Source: Porphyrobacter sp. SLTP (GTDB taxonomy: Bacteria; Pseudomonadota; Alphaproteobacteria; Sphingomonadales; Sphingomonadaceae). Taken from it: a DNA stretch of 64,000 nucleotides. The translations under genes were made by a program, and so were the position numbers. The notes beneath the pieces were generated by a model. That model saw only the letters and a list, made by a program, of their open reading frames with translations. It did no database searches and was not told the DNA's origin. Location: positions 62,001 to 126,000 of the forward strand of contig NZ_JAAALE010000006.1 of assembly GCF_009905735.1 (NCBI RefSeq). Direction: 5' to 3'. Shown piece after piece: positions 23,706-32,107 of the stretch. Each line of letters opens with the position of its first letter. The stretch's first letter is position 1.

Positions 23706-24899
23706 TTAGTGCAACCGGTCGAGCAACTTCTTGGCCTTGCCCTCCATGTCGAGCCGGGCGTCCTGATGGGCCTTGGACCGCGCCAATGCGGTGATGCCCT
23801 GCACGAAATCAAAGATCGATTCCGGCGGGCGGCCTTCCTCGGCGAGGACGGTCTCGATGATCCGGCCGGTTTCAGCCTTGGAGAATCCGCGCGCCCGGAG
23901 GAAATCCTGCCGGTCTTCGTCGCTACGGGCGACAATTCGCTCCCGCGCGGTCTTGATGCCGTTGATGAACGGCTGCGCCGACGAATTGGCAAAGTTCAGC
24001 AGCGCCGGCTCAGCTTCGTGGGCAAAGCGGTTCGCGGCATATTTGCTGTGGCGGATGCTGATCTCCTCGAAGTCCTCCACCCCCCACAGGTTGCGGTTCT
24101 GGCAGACCGCGCGCAGGTAGAAGCTCGCCATGCCGAGCGTCTTTGCGCCAACCTCGGAGTTCCAGCAGTAGAACCCGCGGAAGTAGAGATCGGGCGATCC
24201 GTCGGGCAGCCGCCCGGCTTCGATCGGGTTGAGATCATCGACCAGAAACAGGAATACGTCGCGATCCGACGCATAGAGCGTGGTCGTCTCCTTCGAGATG
24301 TCGACGTTAGGGTTGTAGACCCCGCTCGACCAGTCGAGCACGCCCGGAACCTTCCAGCGTGTGTCGCCGGTGCCGTTGCCAGCGATCTTCTGCACCGCTT
24401 CGACAAGCTCATGGTCGTAGATCCGGCCGTAGTCGGGGCCTGTCACTGCGCGCAGTTCGAGGCGGCCATTGTTGGTTTCGAGCGTCTTGATCTGCTCGGC
24501 TCGGTTGGAGGTCAGCCCGTATTGCAGATTGATCGCGGCGAGCGGCGCCGGAAGTTGGCGCAGATAGGCAGCAGGAGCGCCTACCTGGCTGGCCAATTGC
24601 CCAAAGCTCCAGTGAGTTGGCGTCACCGGTGCCTCGGCACCCGGCAACATGAGAGTCAGGCGTTCCGGATCATTGCGGTTTGCTTCGACATGGATCAGCG
24701 CCGTCTCGACCACGCGCGTCCGGCTCCGGTCAGACCGACCGCGCACTGATCGGGCCAGATCGCCCAGTGACAAAAACCTCTCGTCATCTGGGCGCGAGAA
24801 CCACTCCGACGACACCCGACCCACGCGCGAGCCGCGCGAGACATCGACCTTGTAACCGCCGCTTGAGTCGCGGCGCGTATCGAGAACCTGCATATCCAT
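23706..24899 (-). CDS. DUF932 family protein
   Basis: About 397 residues from ATG at 24899 (GGAGATTTACC upstream). The domain is recognised from FLSLGDLARSVRGR near the N-terminus, THWSFGQLASQVGAPAAYLRQLP, VYNPNVDISKETTTLYASDRDVFLFLVDD, and FYCWNSEVGAKTLGMASFYLRAVCQNR. DUF932 proteins are phage/plasmid-borne relatives of LGT-type proteins with unknown biochemical role. It lies between parB and the att site, and is preceded by a leader nearly identical in layout to that of parB. Confidence 0.9.
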   Translation of the reverse strand: MDMQVLDTRRDSSGGYKVDVSRGSRVGRVSSEWFSRPDDERFLSLGDLARSVRGRSDRSRTRVVETALIHVEANRNDPERLTLMLPGAEAPVTPTHWSFGQLASQVGAPAAYLRQLPAPLAAINLQYGLTSNRAEQIKTLETNNGRLELRAVTGPDYGRIYDHELVEAVQKIAGNGTGDTRWKVPGVLDWSSGVYNPNVDISKETTTLYASDRDVFLFLVDDLNPIEAGRLPDGSPDLYFRGFYCWNSEVGAKTLGMASFYLRAVCQNRNLWGVEDFEEISIRHSKYAANRFAHEAEPALLNFANSSAQPFINGIKTARERIVARSDEDRQDFLRARGFSKAETGRIIETVLAEEGRPPESIFDFVQGITALARSKAHQDARLDMEGKAKKLLDRLH

Positions 24900-24981
24900 G
24901 GTAAATCTCCATGACGGCTGGCCGGGAGCCTCTCTCTCGACCCTCATCCCGTCACGGCGAAGCCCGCCAGACTCTCACTCT
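24900..24981 (-). ncRNA. Structured 5' leader of the DUF932 gene (copy 2 of a twin motif)
   Basis: Transcript order is GAGAGTGAGAG, GGGCTTCGC, CGTGACGGG, TCGAGAGAGAGG, CCGGCCAGCCGTCATGGAGA, then the start codon. CGTGACGG (24949-24954 part) pairs with CCGTCA (24917-24912). Blocks and spacing match the parB leader, including an out-of-frame ATG 13 nt before the start. No gene was found in the remaining stretch to the att repeats (24982-25341), apart from a short hairpin CAGGGC-N5-GCCCTG at 25187-25203. Confidence 0.55.
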
Positions 24982-25364
24982 CCCCCCTCAACGCTTAAAA
25001 CCGCGCGAGCGGCCAGCGAGATCGCCAAAGTAAGAAACTGCACCCTGAACGAGGCGGAGCATCGCGTCATCGCTCGCGCAGGCGGAAAGCCGGGGCCTGT
25101 CGGCTTTCCTGGCTTGCGCTTTGGGCCATGTCCGCCGGATCAGAGTGCGTGCGGGGCCCCATGCGTCAGACACCGCGCCCTCAGGAGCAGGGCAGGCAGC
25201 CCTGCGGGACAGAGCGCGTCAGCAGCCCCACTCCTCGTTTCGGGGCGTTGCGGGGTGTCCCCGCTGAGGTGGGTGTGAAGAAGCCGCGCAGCGGCTTCGA
25301 CCAGGGAGGAAACGTCCTCCCGCACATCGAAAATCAAGCCTCTACGCCATGCTACGAAACACGT

Positions 25365-25386
25365 TGATTACGTGGCGATTACGTGG
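25365..25386 (+). repeat. Left copy of a 22-bp direct repeat flanking the att core
   Basis: This 22-mer beginning TGATTACGTGGC is exactly repeated at 25609-25630, on the other side of the tRNA fragment. It is itself made of two GATTACGTGG units. A related motif, CTACGCCA, also occurs on both sides (25342, 25521, 25585). Paired direct repeats on either side of a core are what is expected of integrase arm-type sites. Confidence 0.7.
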
Positions 25387-25441
25387 CTCTCGACAGCCCC
25401 TTGGGAGGGGTGTATATTCGCACCTAAGCCGTTGAGAAGTT

Positions 25442-25486
25442 TGGTGGACGCACTTGGGCTCGAACCAAGGACCCGCTGATTAAGAG
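25442..25486 (-). other. att core: 3' part of a tRNA-Lys(CTT) gene
   Basis: Read on the minus strand, 45 bases match the 3' part of a tRNA: anticodon loop CTCTTAA (anticodon CTT, Lys), TCAGC of the anticodon stem, T-arm CTTGG-TTCGAGC-CCAAG, acceptor strand TGCGTCC, then A and an encoded CCA. The 5' half of a tRNA does not follow; the sequence breaks off after the anticodon loop. This is the duplicated target of a tRNA-specific integrase, consistent with attP or an element end. Confidence 0.82.
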
Positions 25487-25608
25487 CGGAGCTTTGTGCC
25501 CTTTTCGTTCCTTTCCAATACTACGCCAAACTACGCTCAAGGGCTTGAAACGGTTGGAATAAATCCGCCGTGGATTACCCTTCGCTACGCCATCGTAATC
25601 CCGACATC

Positions 25609-25630
25609 TGATTACGTGGCGATTACGTGG
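25609..25630 (+). repeat. Right copy of the 22-bp direct repeat, at the integrase start
   Basis: Identical to 25365-25386. It lies 15 bp before the preferred integrase ATG (25645) and covers an alternative GTG start at 25627, so integrase binding here could also repress its own gene. Confidence 0.7.
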
Positions 25631-25644
25631 ACGAGCGCCAGATC

Positions 25645-26871
25645 ATGCCGAATCAGTCAATCACATTGCGAACAATCCAGTCCATCACACCGGACCCGCA
25701 CCGCGACATTTACGTGTGGGACCCCCGGTTAAAGGGCTTCGGACTCCGTATCACGCCAAGAGGCGCGCAGTCCTTTGTGTTCCAGTATCGGGTCGACGGC
25801 GGGCCTGCACGCCGCAAGACTATCGGCCCTGTCGGAAGTCCATGGACCCCAGCAACAGCGCGCAAAGAAGCCGAGCGGCTGCTGGTCCAAGTCTATCAGG
25901 GGATCGATCCGGTCGAAGCCAAGCGCGAAGCCAAGCGGAAAAAGGAGACGCTAAACTTTCGGACCTACAGCGAAAGGTTCGTAGAGCTCTATCTCAAGCC
26001 GAACTGGCGGGGGACGTGGGGCTCGGCGAATTGCACGATCAACAACGTGTTTATTCCCCGCTGGGGCAACCGTCCCGTCCATGAGATCACCCGCGCCGAT
26101 ATCGTGAAGGTGCTGGACGAGTATTCCGATCGCCCGGCGCGCCGCAAGGAGATCCACTCGCTCCTGCGCAAGTTATTCAACTGGGCGACCGACCGGCAGG
26201 ATATCGATGTCTCGCCGCTGGCCGGGATGAAGGCGCCAAAGGCCGTCCCCTCTCGCCGCAGGGTGCTGAGCGACGAGGAGATTGTCGCTTTGTGGAGGGC
26301 GACCGAGAATTCCGGTTGGCCGTGGGGGCCTTTTGTCCGGATGCTGATCCTGACAATGCAACGGCGCCAGGAAGTTGCCGAAATGGACTGGTCCGAAATC
26401 GACCTCGATGCGCGTCGATGGACCTTGCCAGCCGATCGGGCGAAGAATGACCAGGAACACGTCATACCGCTTACAAGCCTCGCGCTCGCAGAGCTCCAGC
26501 TGTTGGGTCCGAAGCGGAAGGGCCTCGTGTTCACCACGACCGGGACCACCCCTGTGTCGGGCTTCTTCAAGGGACGGGCGGCGCTCCACAAGGATATGAT
26601 CGCTTACCTGAAGGCCAAGCAGATCGAGGAGGGTGGAGATCCGGGGGACGTCGATGTTCCGAACTGGCGACTGCACGATATCCGCCGAACCGGGGCAACC
26701 CATCTCCAGTCGCTGAGAGTCCCGGTTGAGGTGACCGAAAGCGTGCTCAACCATATCAGCGGAACAAGGGCAGGGGTCGCCGGGATCTACAACCGTTACA
26801 GGTATGACGACGAGAAGCGGAGCGCTCTTGATGCATGGGATGCGAAGCTGCGGTCTCTCCTGTCGACATAG
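25645..26871 (+). CDS. int: Tyrosine integrase (P4/DUF4102 type)
   Basis: 408 residues from ATG 25645; a GTG at 25627 is possible. The N-terminal DUF4102 arm-binding domain is followed by a core-binding SAM-like domain and the catalytic domain. All catalytic residues are present: R about 241 (MQRRQEV), H344-x-x-R347 (HDIRR), H370 (NHISGTR) and Y382 (GIYNRYRY). It would integrate the element into the 3' end of tRNA-Lys(CTT). The att core and direct repeats lie immediately upstream. Confidence 0.95.
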   Translation: MPNQSITLRTIQSITPDPHRDIYVWDPRLKGFGLRITPRGAQSFVFQYRVDGGPARRKTIGPVGSPWTPATARKEAERLLVQVYQGIDPVEAKREAKRKKETLNFRTYSERFVELYLKPNWRGTWGSANCTINNVFIPRWGNRPVHEITRADIVKVLDEYSDRPARRKEIHSLLRKLFNWATDRQDIDVSPLAGMKAPKAVPSRRRVLSDEEIVALWRATENSGWPWGPFVRMLILTMQRRQEVAEMDWSEIDLDARRWTLPADRAKNDQEHVIPLTSLALAELQLLGPKRKGLVFTTTGTTPVSGFFKGRAALHKDMIAYLKAKQIEEGGDPGDVDVPNWRLHDIRRTGATHLQSLRVPVEVTESVLNHISGTRAGVAGIYNRYRYDDEKRSALDAWDAKLRSLLST

Positions 26872-27192
26872 GCCATTGCAAGGCGCGGTAAGGTTCGAGA
26901 CCATGGCTTGCTAAGGCTTTGAACCCGCGACGAACGCAGCGGAACAGGCGTGCTGCCTGGTTCTAGTTCTTCAACATTTGCCGCTGCACCGGATCAGGTT
27001 GCATCGCTGGCAATGTCCTGCTGCGACCTCGTATTCGCTTGCTGCGATGCGGCGATGAGCTGCTGCCCGTAAGCGAATGACCAGAGCATGAGGGCGGGCG
27101 TCCGGTCATTGACAGGGCGCTCGCTTTCCTTTGGACCGTGATCGCGCATCTGTCCTGCATCGAGCCTGAGGCACGCGAGGGCGATCTGGCTC
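26872..27192. other. Gap between the integrase and metal-resistance cargo
   Basis: No recognised gene. The minus strand has a short frame from ATG 27149 to a stop at 26994 (52 residues, ending AYGQQLIAASQQANTRSQQDIAS), which continues open upstream without another start; it could be a remnant. A transfer boundary between the integration module and the cargo is likely somewhere here, but I saw no inverted repeats. Confidence 0.4.
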
Positions 27193-27810
27193 CTAACCCA
27201 CTCGGCGAAACGTACTGAACTGAAATTGCTGAACCGAACCGCCAGGTGTCAGATGTTCGTGGCGCTGTTCGTTCACCAATTCAAAGTCGGAGCCAAGAAT
27301 AGTGGCGATACTCGCTGCGTCATGCCTCGCGACGGTCAGGCCGCTGCACCGCTCCGGGCCATCGGGCGCGAAAGTCCCGATGATAGCAATGCCATGACTT
27401 GCGAGAGCCGAACGCATCGCTTCCACATAGGCCTGTTGCTGCACGGGATCGGTGAGGAAATGGAACGCTGCGCGATCATGCCAGACATCGTATCGCGTGG
27501 TTGACCGCCACCGCGTAACATCGGCAATGATCCATTCGACCGAGTTGGACGCAGCCCCAAGCCTCGCCTTTGCAACGGCCAGCGCACTGGCTGACAAATC
27601 GAGAACCGCCACCGGTGCATATCCCGCATCGACGAGCGCGCCCGCTAGCCGTGACGCGCCGCCGCCAATGTCGATCACGCCGCCATGCCCCGGATAGGCA
27701 GCGGAAATCAGGTCAAGCGACAGCGCGGGTGTTTCCTCGAACCAGCTTACCTGCGCGGCATCTTTGGTTGCATACACGTTTTCCCAGTGGGAACTTGGCT
27801 CGTCGCTCAA
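27193..27810 (-). CDS. Class I SAM-dependent methyltransferase
   Basis: About 205 residues. The start is uncertain: TTG at 27810 has ATGAGGA upstream, and another TTG at 27846 overlaps ynfA. HWENVYATKDAAQVSWFEETPALSL is typical of small Tellurite/thiopurine-type methyltransferases; motif I is GVIDIGGGASRLAGAL, followed by VAVLDLSASALAVAKARL and DVWHDRAAFHFLTDP. The substrate is unknown. It is the last gene of a MerR-led operon with DUF3147 and ynfA, so it may modify a metal or metalloid compound. Confidence 0.85.
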   Translation of the reverse strand: MSDEPSSHWENVYATKDAAQVSWFEETPALSLDLISAAYPGHGGVIDIGGGASRLAGALVDAGYAPVAVLDLSASALAVAKARLGAASNSVEWIIADVTRWRSTTRYDVWHDRAAFHFLTDPVQQQAYVEAMRSALASHGIAIIGTFAPDGPERCSGLTVARHDAASIATILGSDFELVNEQRHEHLTPGGSVQQFQFSTFRRVG

Positions 27811-27823
27811 AGGCTTGTCCTCA

Positions 27824-28168
27824 TCATGCTGTCCGTCCCGGCCCAAAAAGGATCAATCCAGCCCCGGCGAGGCAAATTGTGGCTCCGATGACATCCCAAC
27901 GGTCGGGCCGGGCACCTTCCACCGTCCAGAGCCAGATCAGCGAAGCAGCAATGTAAACACCGCCATAGGCTGCGTAGGCGCGCCCCGCGACGGGCGTGTC
28001 AACGAACGTAAGAAGCCACGCGAACAGTGTTAAGGAGACGATGCCCGGAAACACCCACCACACGGGCTTGTCGAGGCGCAGCCATGCCCAGAAAGCGAAG
28101 CAGCCCGCGATCTCGGCTAGCGCGGCAAAGGCATAAATGATTGCCGTTGGCAGGTTGGGCATTGTCAT
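27824..28168 (-). CDS. YnfA family membrane protein (UPF0060)
   Basis: 114 residues from ATG 28168, which overlaps the DUF3147 stop by 4 bp. Four membrane segments are visible, with the family motifs [48 protein letters not shown] and [26 protein letters not shown]. YnfA proteins are small efflux-type proteins related in fold to SMR transporters. The gene is third in the MerR-led operon, so induction by metal ions is likely. Confidence 0.93.
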   Translation of the reverse strand: MTMPNLPTAIIYAFAALAEIAGCFAFWAWLRLDKPVWWVFPGIVSLTLFAWLLTFVDTPVAGRAYAAYGGVYIAASLIWLWTVEGARPDRWDVIGATICLAGAGLILFGPGRTA

Positions 28169-28515
28169 AGCTTCAATCCAAATCTCGGGCCGGCCCAGAC
28201 CAATGACGCATAGAGCACCATTGTCAGAACGCACCCCGCAAGCAGCGCGGGCCAGAATCCGACACCACGCTTGAGTAGGGCAGGGATGACGAGAAACATC
28301 GGGAGACTCGGGAGCACATACCAGAACGTCGCGGCGGAATGCTCGGCCAGTCGCGCCACGTCTTGAGTGTCTCTCCACAGCCAGATCATGCCGAGCACTG
28401 AAATCAGCGGCAATGAGGCGATCAGCGCCCCGGTACCGGGATTGCGCCGGGCGGTTTCTGAAACGATCACAATGATGATTGCTGATGCTACGGCCTTGAT
28501 GAGCAGATAATACAT
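28165..28515 (-). CDS. DUF3147 family membrane protein
   Basis: 116 residues from ATG 28515, which shares a base with the merR stop (TGATG). Four hydrophobic segments are seen, including [37 protein letters not shown] and [20 protein letters not shown], matching DUF3147. Members occur next to MerR and cation transporters in metal-resistance loci. Its biochemical role is not known; small size suggests an accessory or transport subunit. Confidence 0.88.
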   Translation of the reverse strand: MYYLLIKAVASAIIIVIVSETARRNPGTGALIASLPLISVLGMIWLWRDTQDVARLAEHSAATFWYVLPSLPMFLVIPALLKRGVGFWPALLAGCVLTMVLYASLVWAGPRFGLKL

Positions 28516-28919
28516 CAAGCTGTGTCCTTTCTGCGCGGAGCCAAGGTCTCGATGATCTTGCAATCGGCCACGGTCCCGTGACGGCAGGAACCGATCACCC
28601 GGTCGAGTTCGCCGCGCAGCGCGCTCAGATCGGCGATCTTGCGGTCGATTTCGGTAAGGTGGACGCGCGCAATCCCGTCAATTGCATCGCAGGATTGGGC
28701 CTTGTCATCGGACAGCGTGAGCAGCTCGCGCACCGCTTCGAGCGTAAAACCGAGATCGCGGGCGCGGCGGATGAACGACAGGCGCGCCAGATGATCATGG
28801 CCGTATGCACGATAGTTGGCGCTTGTCCGCGCAGGCGCCGGCAACAGCCCGATCTTTTCATAATAGCGCACGGTCTCGACCTTGGTCGCCGTGGCGCTTG
28901 CCAGTTCGCCAATTTTCAT
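28515..28919 (-). CDS. MerR-family metal-responsive regulator (CadR/PbrR-like)
   Basis: 134 residues from ATG 28919. The N-terminal winged helix is typical ([27 protein letters not shown]), followed by a long dimerisation helix and a C-terminal metal-binding part with Cys residues in QSCDAI, GSCRHG and DCKIIE. These positions resemble the Cd/Pb/Zn group. The divergent promoter has a 19-bp spacer and a perfect 9-3-9 palindrome (28939-28959), the MerR operator layout. It likely controls both its own operon and the CDF gene at 29003. Confidence 0.9.
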   Translation of the reverse strand: MKIGELASATATKVETVRYYEKIGLLPAPARTSANYRAYGHDHLARLSFIRRARDLGFTLEAVRELLTLSDDKAQSCDAIDGIARVHLTEIDRKIADLSALRGELDRVIGSCRHGTVADCKIIETLAPRRKDTA

Positions 28920-28935
28920 CGCCAATCCTCCGGGC

Positions 28936-28966
28936 TTGACCCTGTAGTTGCTACAGGGTGTAGATA
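28936..28966 (+). promoter_or_regulatory. MerR-type promoter and operator for the CDF gene
   Basis: TTGACC (28936-28941) and TAGATA (28961-28966) are separated by 19 bp, the stretched spacing that MerR proteins correct. The operator ACCCTGTAG-TTG-CTACAGGGT (28939-28959) is a perfect 9-bp inverted repeat lying in the spacer. The CDF start is 37 bp downstream. Confidence 0.85.
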
Positions 28967-29002
28967 GAGGGCCGACTCGCAGATTGTCGAGGAGGCAAGA
29001 AG

Positions 29003-29629
29003 ATGGCTGATGATTGCTGCAAGGCCGCGTGCGGAACGACGGCAACGCTGAACGACCCGCGCTGGCGCAGGGCGTTGTGGATCGCGCTCGGCGTCAACGC
29101 CGGCATGTTCGCGGTGGAAATGGCGGCAGGGGCCGCTGCTGACAGCCGCGCATTGCAGGCTGATGCGCTCGACTTTCTGGGCGATGCCGCCAATTATGCG
29201 ATCAGCCTGCTGGTCGCCGGGATGGCGCTGGCATGGCGGGCCCGGGCCGCGCTGGCCAAGGGTTTCACCCTCATCGGTCTGGGTGGCTGGGTGATGATCA
29301 CAGCCATTCTGGCGGCATTGGGCGGGGCTGCACCCCAACCTGAACTGATGGGGATCATTGGCGCGCTCGCGCTGGCGGCCAACACCGGGGTCGCCATCAT
29401 GCTCTATCGCTTTCGCACCGGAGACGCGAACATGCGCTCGGTCTGGATATGCTCGCGCAATGACGCGATCGGCAATATTGCCGTTATGGCGGCCGCGCTC
29501 GGCGTGTTCGGCACTGGCACCGCCTGGCCCGATCTTATTGTCGCTGCGATCCTGGCCCTGCTCGGGATCAGCGGCGGCGTTCAGATTGTCCGGCAGGCAC
29601 GACGTGAGTTGGGGAGCGTGGCGGCATGA
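29003..29629 (+). CDS. Cation diffusion facilitator (CDF) efflux protein
   Basis: 208 residues, with a short Cys-rich N-terminus (MADDCCKAACG). Six hydrophobic segments; ALQADALDFLGDAANYAISLL and WICSRNDAIGNIAVM supply the paired acidic metal sites of CDF transporters. It lacks the long C-terminal cytoplasmic domain, as in small ZitB/CzcD relatives of this clade. It is induced through the MerR promoter just upstream, and overlaps the next gene by 4 bp. Confidence 0.9.
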   Translation: MADDCCKAACGTTATLNDPRWRRALWIALGVNAGMFAVEMAAGAAADSRALQADALDFLGDAANYAISLLVAGMALAWRARAALAKGFTLIGLGGWVMITAILAALGGAAPQPELMGIIGALALAANTGVAIMLYRFRTGDANMRSVWICSRNDAIGNIAVMAAALGVFGTGTAWPDLIVAAILALLGISGGVQIVRQARRELGSVAA

Positions 29630-30426
29630 AAGTTTCGCGTTCGACACATATCGCGCTCAAGCCGGAAACTGTCTGGGCAGAAGTCCAGAAGGCGGGCCTG
29701 TTGCAGCATATTGCTTGGCCGCTGGTGCGCTTCATCCCGGTCGACGACGCGGCGTTCGAAAGCTTTCGACCGGGCGGGCGCTGCGAGGTCAAGCTCCGCC
29801 TCTTTGGCATAATTCCGTTCGGGACACAGTGGATTGTGACGTCCATGCACGATGCTGACGGCACCGACTGGCCCAAACGACTGCGTGACAACGGGCACAG
29901 TGCCCTCATTTCCAGGTGGGATCATTGGATCACCGTCATGCCGGAACCAAACGGCGGGACGCATTACAGCGACGAGGTCGAAGTTTCGGCCGGAGCCCTG
30001 ACCCCGTTCATCTGGGCCTTCGCGCAAATCTTCTATTGGCACCGGCAGCGGCGCTGGCGGGGGCTTGCCAACAGCTTTGCTGCGCGGCGGGTGATCGCGG
30101 ATGAAATGGCGGCATACCGGTCAGCATTGGAAGAAGGCGACGAGGATCGTGCCTGGCACCATCTGGAGCGGGTGCATATCGTTTCGCAGCCCTATCTTGG
30201 CCCACATCTCGCCAGTCATGGCGCCATGCTGGGGTTTGCGATCCGACGGCGCGATTGGAGCGAAATGCTGGGCCAAGTCATCCGGATTTTGCTGGCTCCG
30301 CTGGGTTCGCTGACGGGCCGGTTGCCGGTGGGTAATTCCGGGCGATCTAATGTGAGCGCGTTTGCGCCGATGCCGATACCTCCCGATCTGGCGGAAGCGT
30401 TGCGCCAGCAGGAACTGATTTCGTGA
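29626..30426 (+). CDS. SRPBCC-domain protein fused to DUF3703
   Basis: 266 residues. The N-terminal ~150 residues are a START/Bet v1-like (SRPBCC) domain (KVSRSTHIALKPETVWAEV, FRPGGRCEVKLRLFGIIPFG, GGTHYSDEVEVSAG, IFYWHRQRRWRGLA). The C-terminal ~100 residues are DUF3703: YRSALEEGDEDRAWHHLERVHIVSQPYLGPHLASHGAMLGFA..NVSAFAPMPIPPDL. DUF3703 usually exists as a separate small protein in metal-resistance operons, so this fusion is unusual. It is translated together with the CDF gene (4-bp overlap). Function unknown. Confidence 0.82.
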   Translation: MKVSRSTHIALKPETVWAEVQKAGLLQHIAWPLVRFIPVDDAAFESFRPGGRCEVKLRLFGIIPFGTQWIVTSMHDADGTDWPKRLRDNGHSALISRWDHWITVMPEPNGGTHYSDEVEVSAGALTPFIWAFAQIFYWHRQRRWRGLANSFAARRVIADEMAAYRSALEEGDEDRAWHHLERVHIVSQPYLGPHLASHGAMLGFAIRRRDWSEMLGQVIRILLAPLGSLTGRLPVGNSGRSNVSAFAPMPIPPDLAEALRQQELIS

Positions 30427-30478
30427 CATCGCAGCTGTCAGATTGCTTGATTAACCCTTTCAAGCTAGTGCGGCCATA

Positions 30479-30817
30479 ATGGCGCGCGTGCTTCTTCTGT
30501 TTTGGCTGGCGGTTGGACTGGCATTCGGCGGCGTAGAATCGCCGTCGATGGCGCATGATGCCTTGCCTTTTAGTGCTGTCATTGCTTCGTCAGACGTAAG
30601 CGGCCATGCCGAAGCAGCGCATCGCGACCATGCTCCCGACGATGAAAATTCTCCCTGCCACGCCGTGGTTCATCACCATTGCAGCGTGGGTCTCAATGCC
30701 GGCGCGCCGGTCATGGTCGAAAGCCTGTCGCTGGCCCGTGTCGCGATGCGGCCACAAGACAGCGCCATCCTGAGCTCTTTGGCGCAAGCCCCGCCGCTTC
30801 AGCCACCTTCTGCCTGA
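30479..30817 (+). CDS. His-rich periplasmic protein upstream of czcC (CzcI-like)
   Basis: 112 residues with a signal peptide (LLLFWLAVGLAFGG, about 5-20). The mature part is His-rich: GHAEAAHRDHAPDDENSPCHAVVHHHCSVG, which suggests metal binding. No strong family match was recognised; the position before czcCBA is like that of CzcI/CopL-type accessory proteins. It is 70 bp from czcC on the same strand. Confidence 0.7.
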   Translation: MARVLLLFWLAVGLAFGGVESPSMAHDALPFSAVIASSDVSGHAEAAHRDHAPDDENSPCHAVVHHHCSVGLNAGAPVMVESLSLARVAMRPQDSAILSSLAQAPPLQPPSA

Positions 30818-30887
30818 ACTTGCACCGTAACGGCGCACGGACCTGTGGGTTCGCGCGACGAACGCATGCCAAGTTCAGGAGTCTTTC

Positions 30888-32105
30888 ATGCCCATATCCT
30901 TGCGCGCCGCCCTTATGGCTGCGGCGCTGGCCACTGCCTTTCCGGCCTTGGCCGAACCCATAACGCTCGAGACTGCGATCGAGCGTGCCATTGCAAGCCA
31001 ACCGCGCCTTGCTGCAGCTGCGGCGCGTGTCGACGCTGCCGAAGCGCGCGCACGTCAGGCCAATGTTGGTCCCAATCCGCAGGTCAGCCTCGAGGTCGAG
31101 GATTTCGCCGGAAGCGGTCCCTTCCGCGGCTTGGACAGCACACAAACAACGCTGGCGCTTAGCCAGCAGCTCGAGATCGGGGGTCAGCGAAGCGCCCGGC
31201 GGTCCGTTGCGGCAAGCGAGCGTGACGTGGTGGCCCTGGCCCTGCTGCGCGAGCGCATTGATCTGGTTCGCGACGTTGAACTGGCCTTTGCCGAGCTGGC
31301 AGCGGCGACGGATCAGGCAACGCTGGCGCGCGACAATGCTGCGCAAGCGTCATCGCTTGCCAACACCGCGCGCATTCTGGTCGAAGCGGGCCGCGATCCG
31401 CCGCTAAGGCAATTGCGTGCCCAAGCGGCGCTTGCCGAGGCCCGTGCCGCCGAGGTTGAAACATTCAGTCTCATGCTTGCCGCACGGCGGAACCTCGCAG
31501 TGCTGGTTGGGTCAGATGATCCGGATCTGACGGTCGCAGCCGGTTCGCCGCAGCCCCGACGAACAACCAACGATCCTGCCTTCATCGGCATCGACGAGCG
31601 GCTTGCCGAGGCGGAACGCCGCGTGGCTGCAGCGCGGGTGACGCTGGCGCAGTCGGCCGCTGTTCCTGATGTCACGGTCAGCGGCGGTCTGCGGCGTTTC
31701 AATGACGGGCGCGATACCGCGTTTGTTGCTGGCCTATCGCTGCCAATTCCGATCCGTGACCGCAATCGCGGCGGGATCGAGGCGGCGCGAGCGGACGAGA
31801 CCGCAGCCGAATATCAGGCAGAGCGTGTGCGAGCCGAGGCGCGGCGAGACAGGGCGCAGGCACAAATGCTGGTCGAAGCTGCCGAGACGCGCTTGGCCGC
31901 ACTTGAGGGGCCTGGCCTTGCCCAAGCCGAGGAGGCAGTGAGGCTGGGGCAGGTCGGCTACAATGCCGGGCGCTTCTCGCTGCTTGAATTGCTCGACGTC
32001 CAGGGCGCGCTGACGACGGCGCGCCGTTCCATCATTGAAGCCCGGCTTGACCGGGCCCGCGCGATTGCCGCGCTCAATCGCGCCTATGCGCGCGAGGAGA
32101 ACTGA
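30888..32105 (+). CDS. czcC: TolC-family outer-membrane channel of a CBA heavy-metal efflux system
   Basis: 405 residues with a signal peptide ending near ALAEP. Two related halves of the outer-membrane efflux domain are visible (ITLETAIERAIASQPRLAAAAARV...QVSLEVEDFAG and LAEAERRVAAARVTLAQSAAVPDVTVSGG...GRFSLLELLDVQGALTTAR). It is followed by czcB with 2 bp between them. It would form the outer channel that exports Co, Zn or Cd; metal specificity cannot be read from the sequence. Confidence 0.92.
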   Translation: MPISLRAALMAAALATAFPALAEPITLETAIERAIASQPRLAAAAARVDAAEARARQANVGPNPQVSLEVEDFAGSGPFRGLDSTQTTLALSQQLEIGGQRSARRSVAASERDVVALALLRERIDLVRDVELAFAELAAATDQATLARDNAAQASSLANTARILVEAGRDPPLRQLRAQAALAEARAAEVETFSLMLAARRNLAVLVGSDDPDLTVAAGSPQPRRTTNDPAFIGIDERLAEAERRVAAARVTLAQSAAVPDVTVSGGLRRFNDGRDTAFVAGLSLPIPIRDRNRGGIEAARADETAAEYQAERVRAEARRDRAQAQMLVEAAETRLAALEGPGLAQAEEAVRLGQVGYNAGRFSLLELLDVQGALTTARRSIIEARLDRARAIAALNRAYAREEN

Positions 32106-32107
32106 TC

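Noticed and set aside
25442-25530. Complete tRNA-Lys gene
   Set aside because: Only the anticodon loop, T-arm and acceptor 3' strand match. The sequence on the 5' side of the tRNA has no D-arm or GGACGCA acceptor strand, so it is a fragment.
25365-25630. Insertion-sequence ends (repeats of GATTACGTGG)
   Set aside because: The repeats are direct, not inverted, and no transposase lies between them. The tRNA fragment and integrase explain them better.
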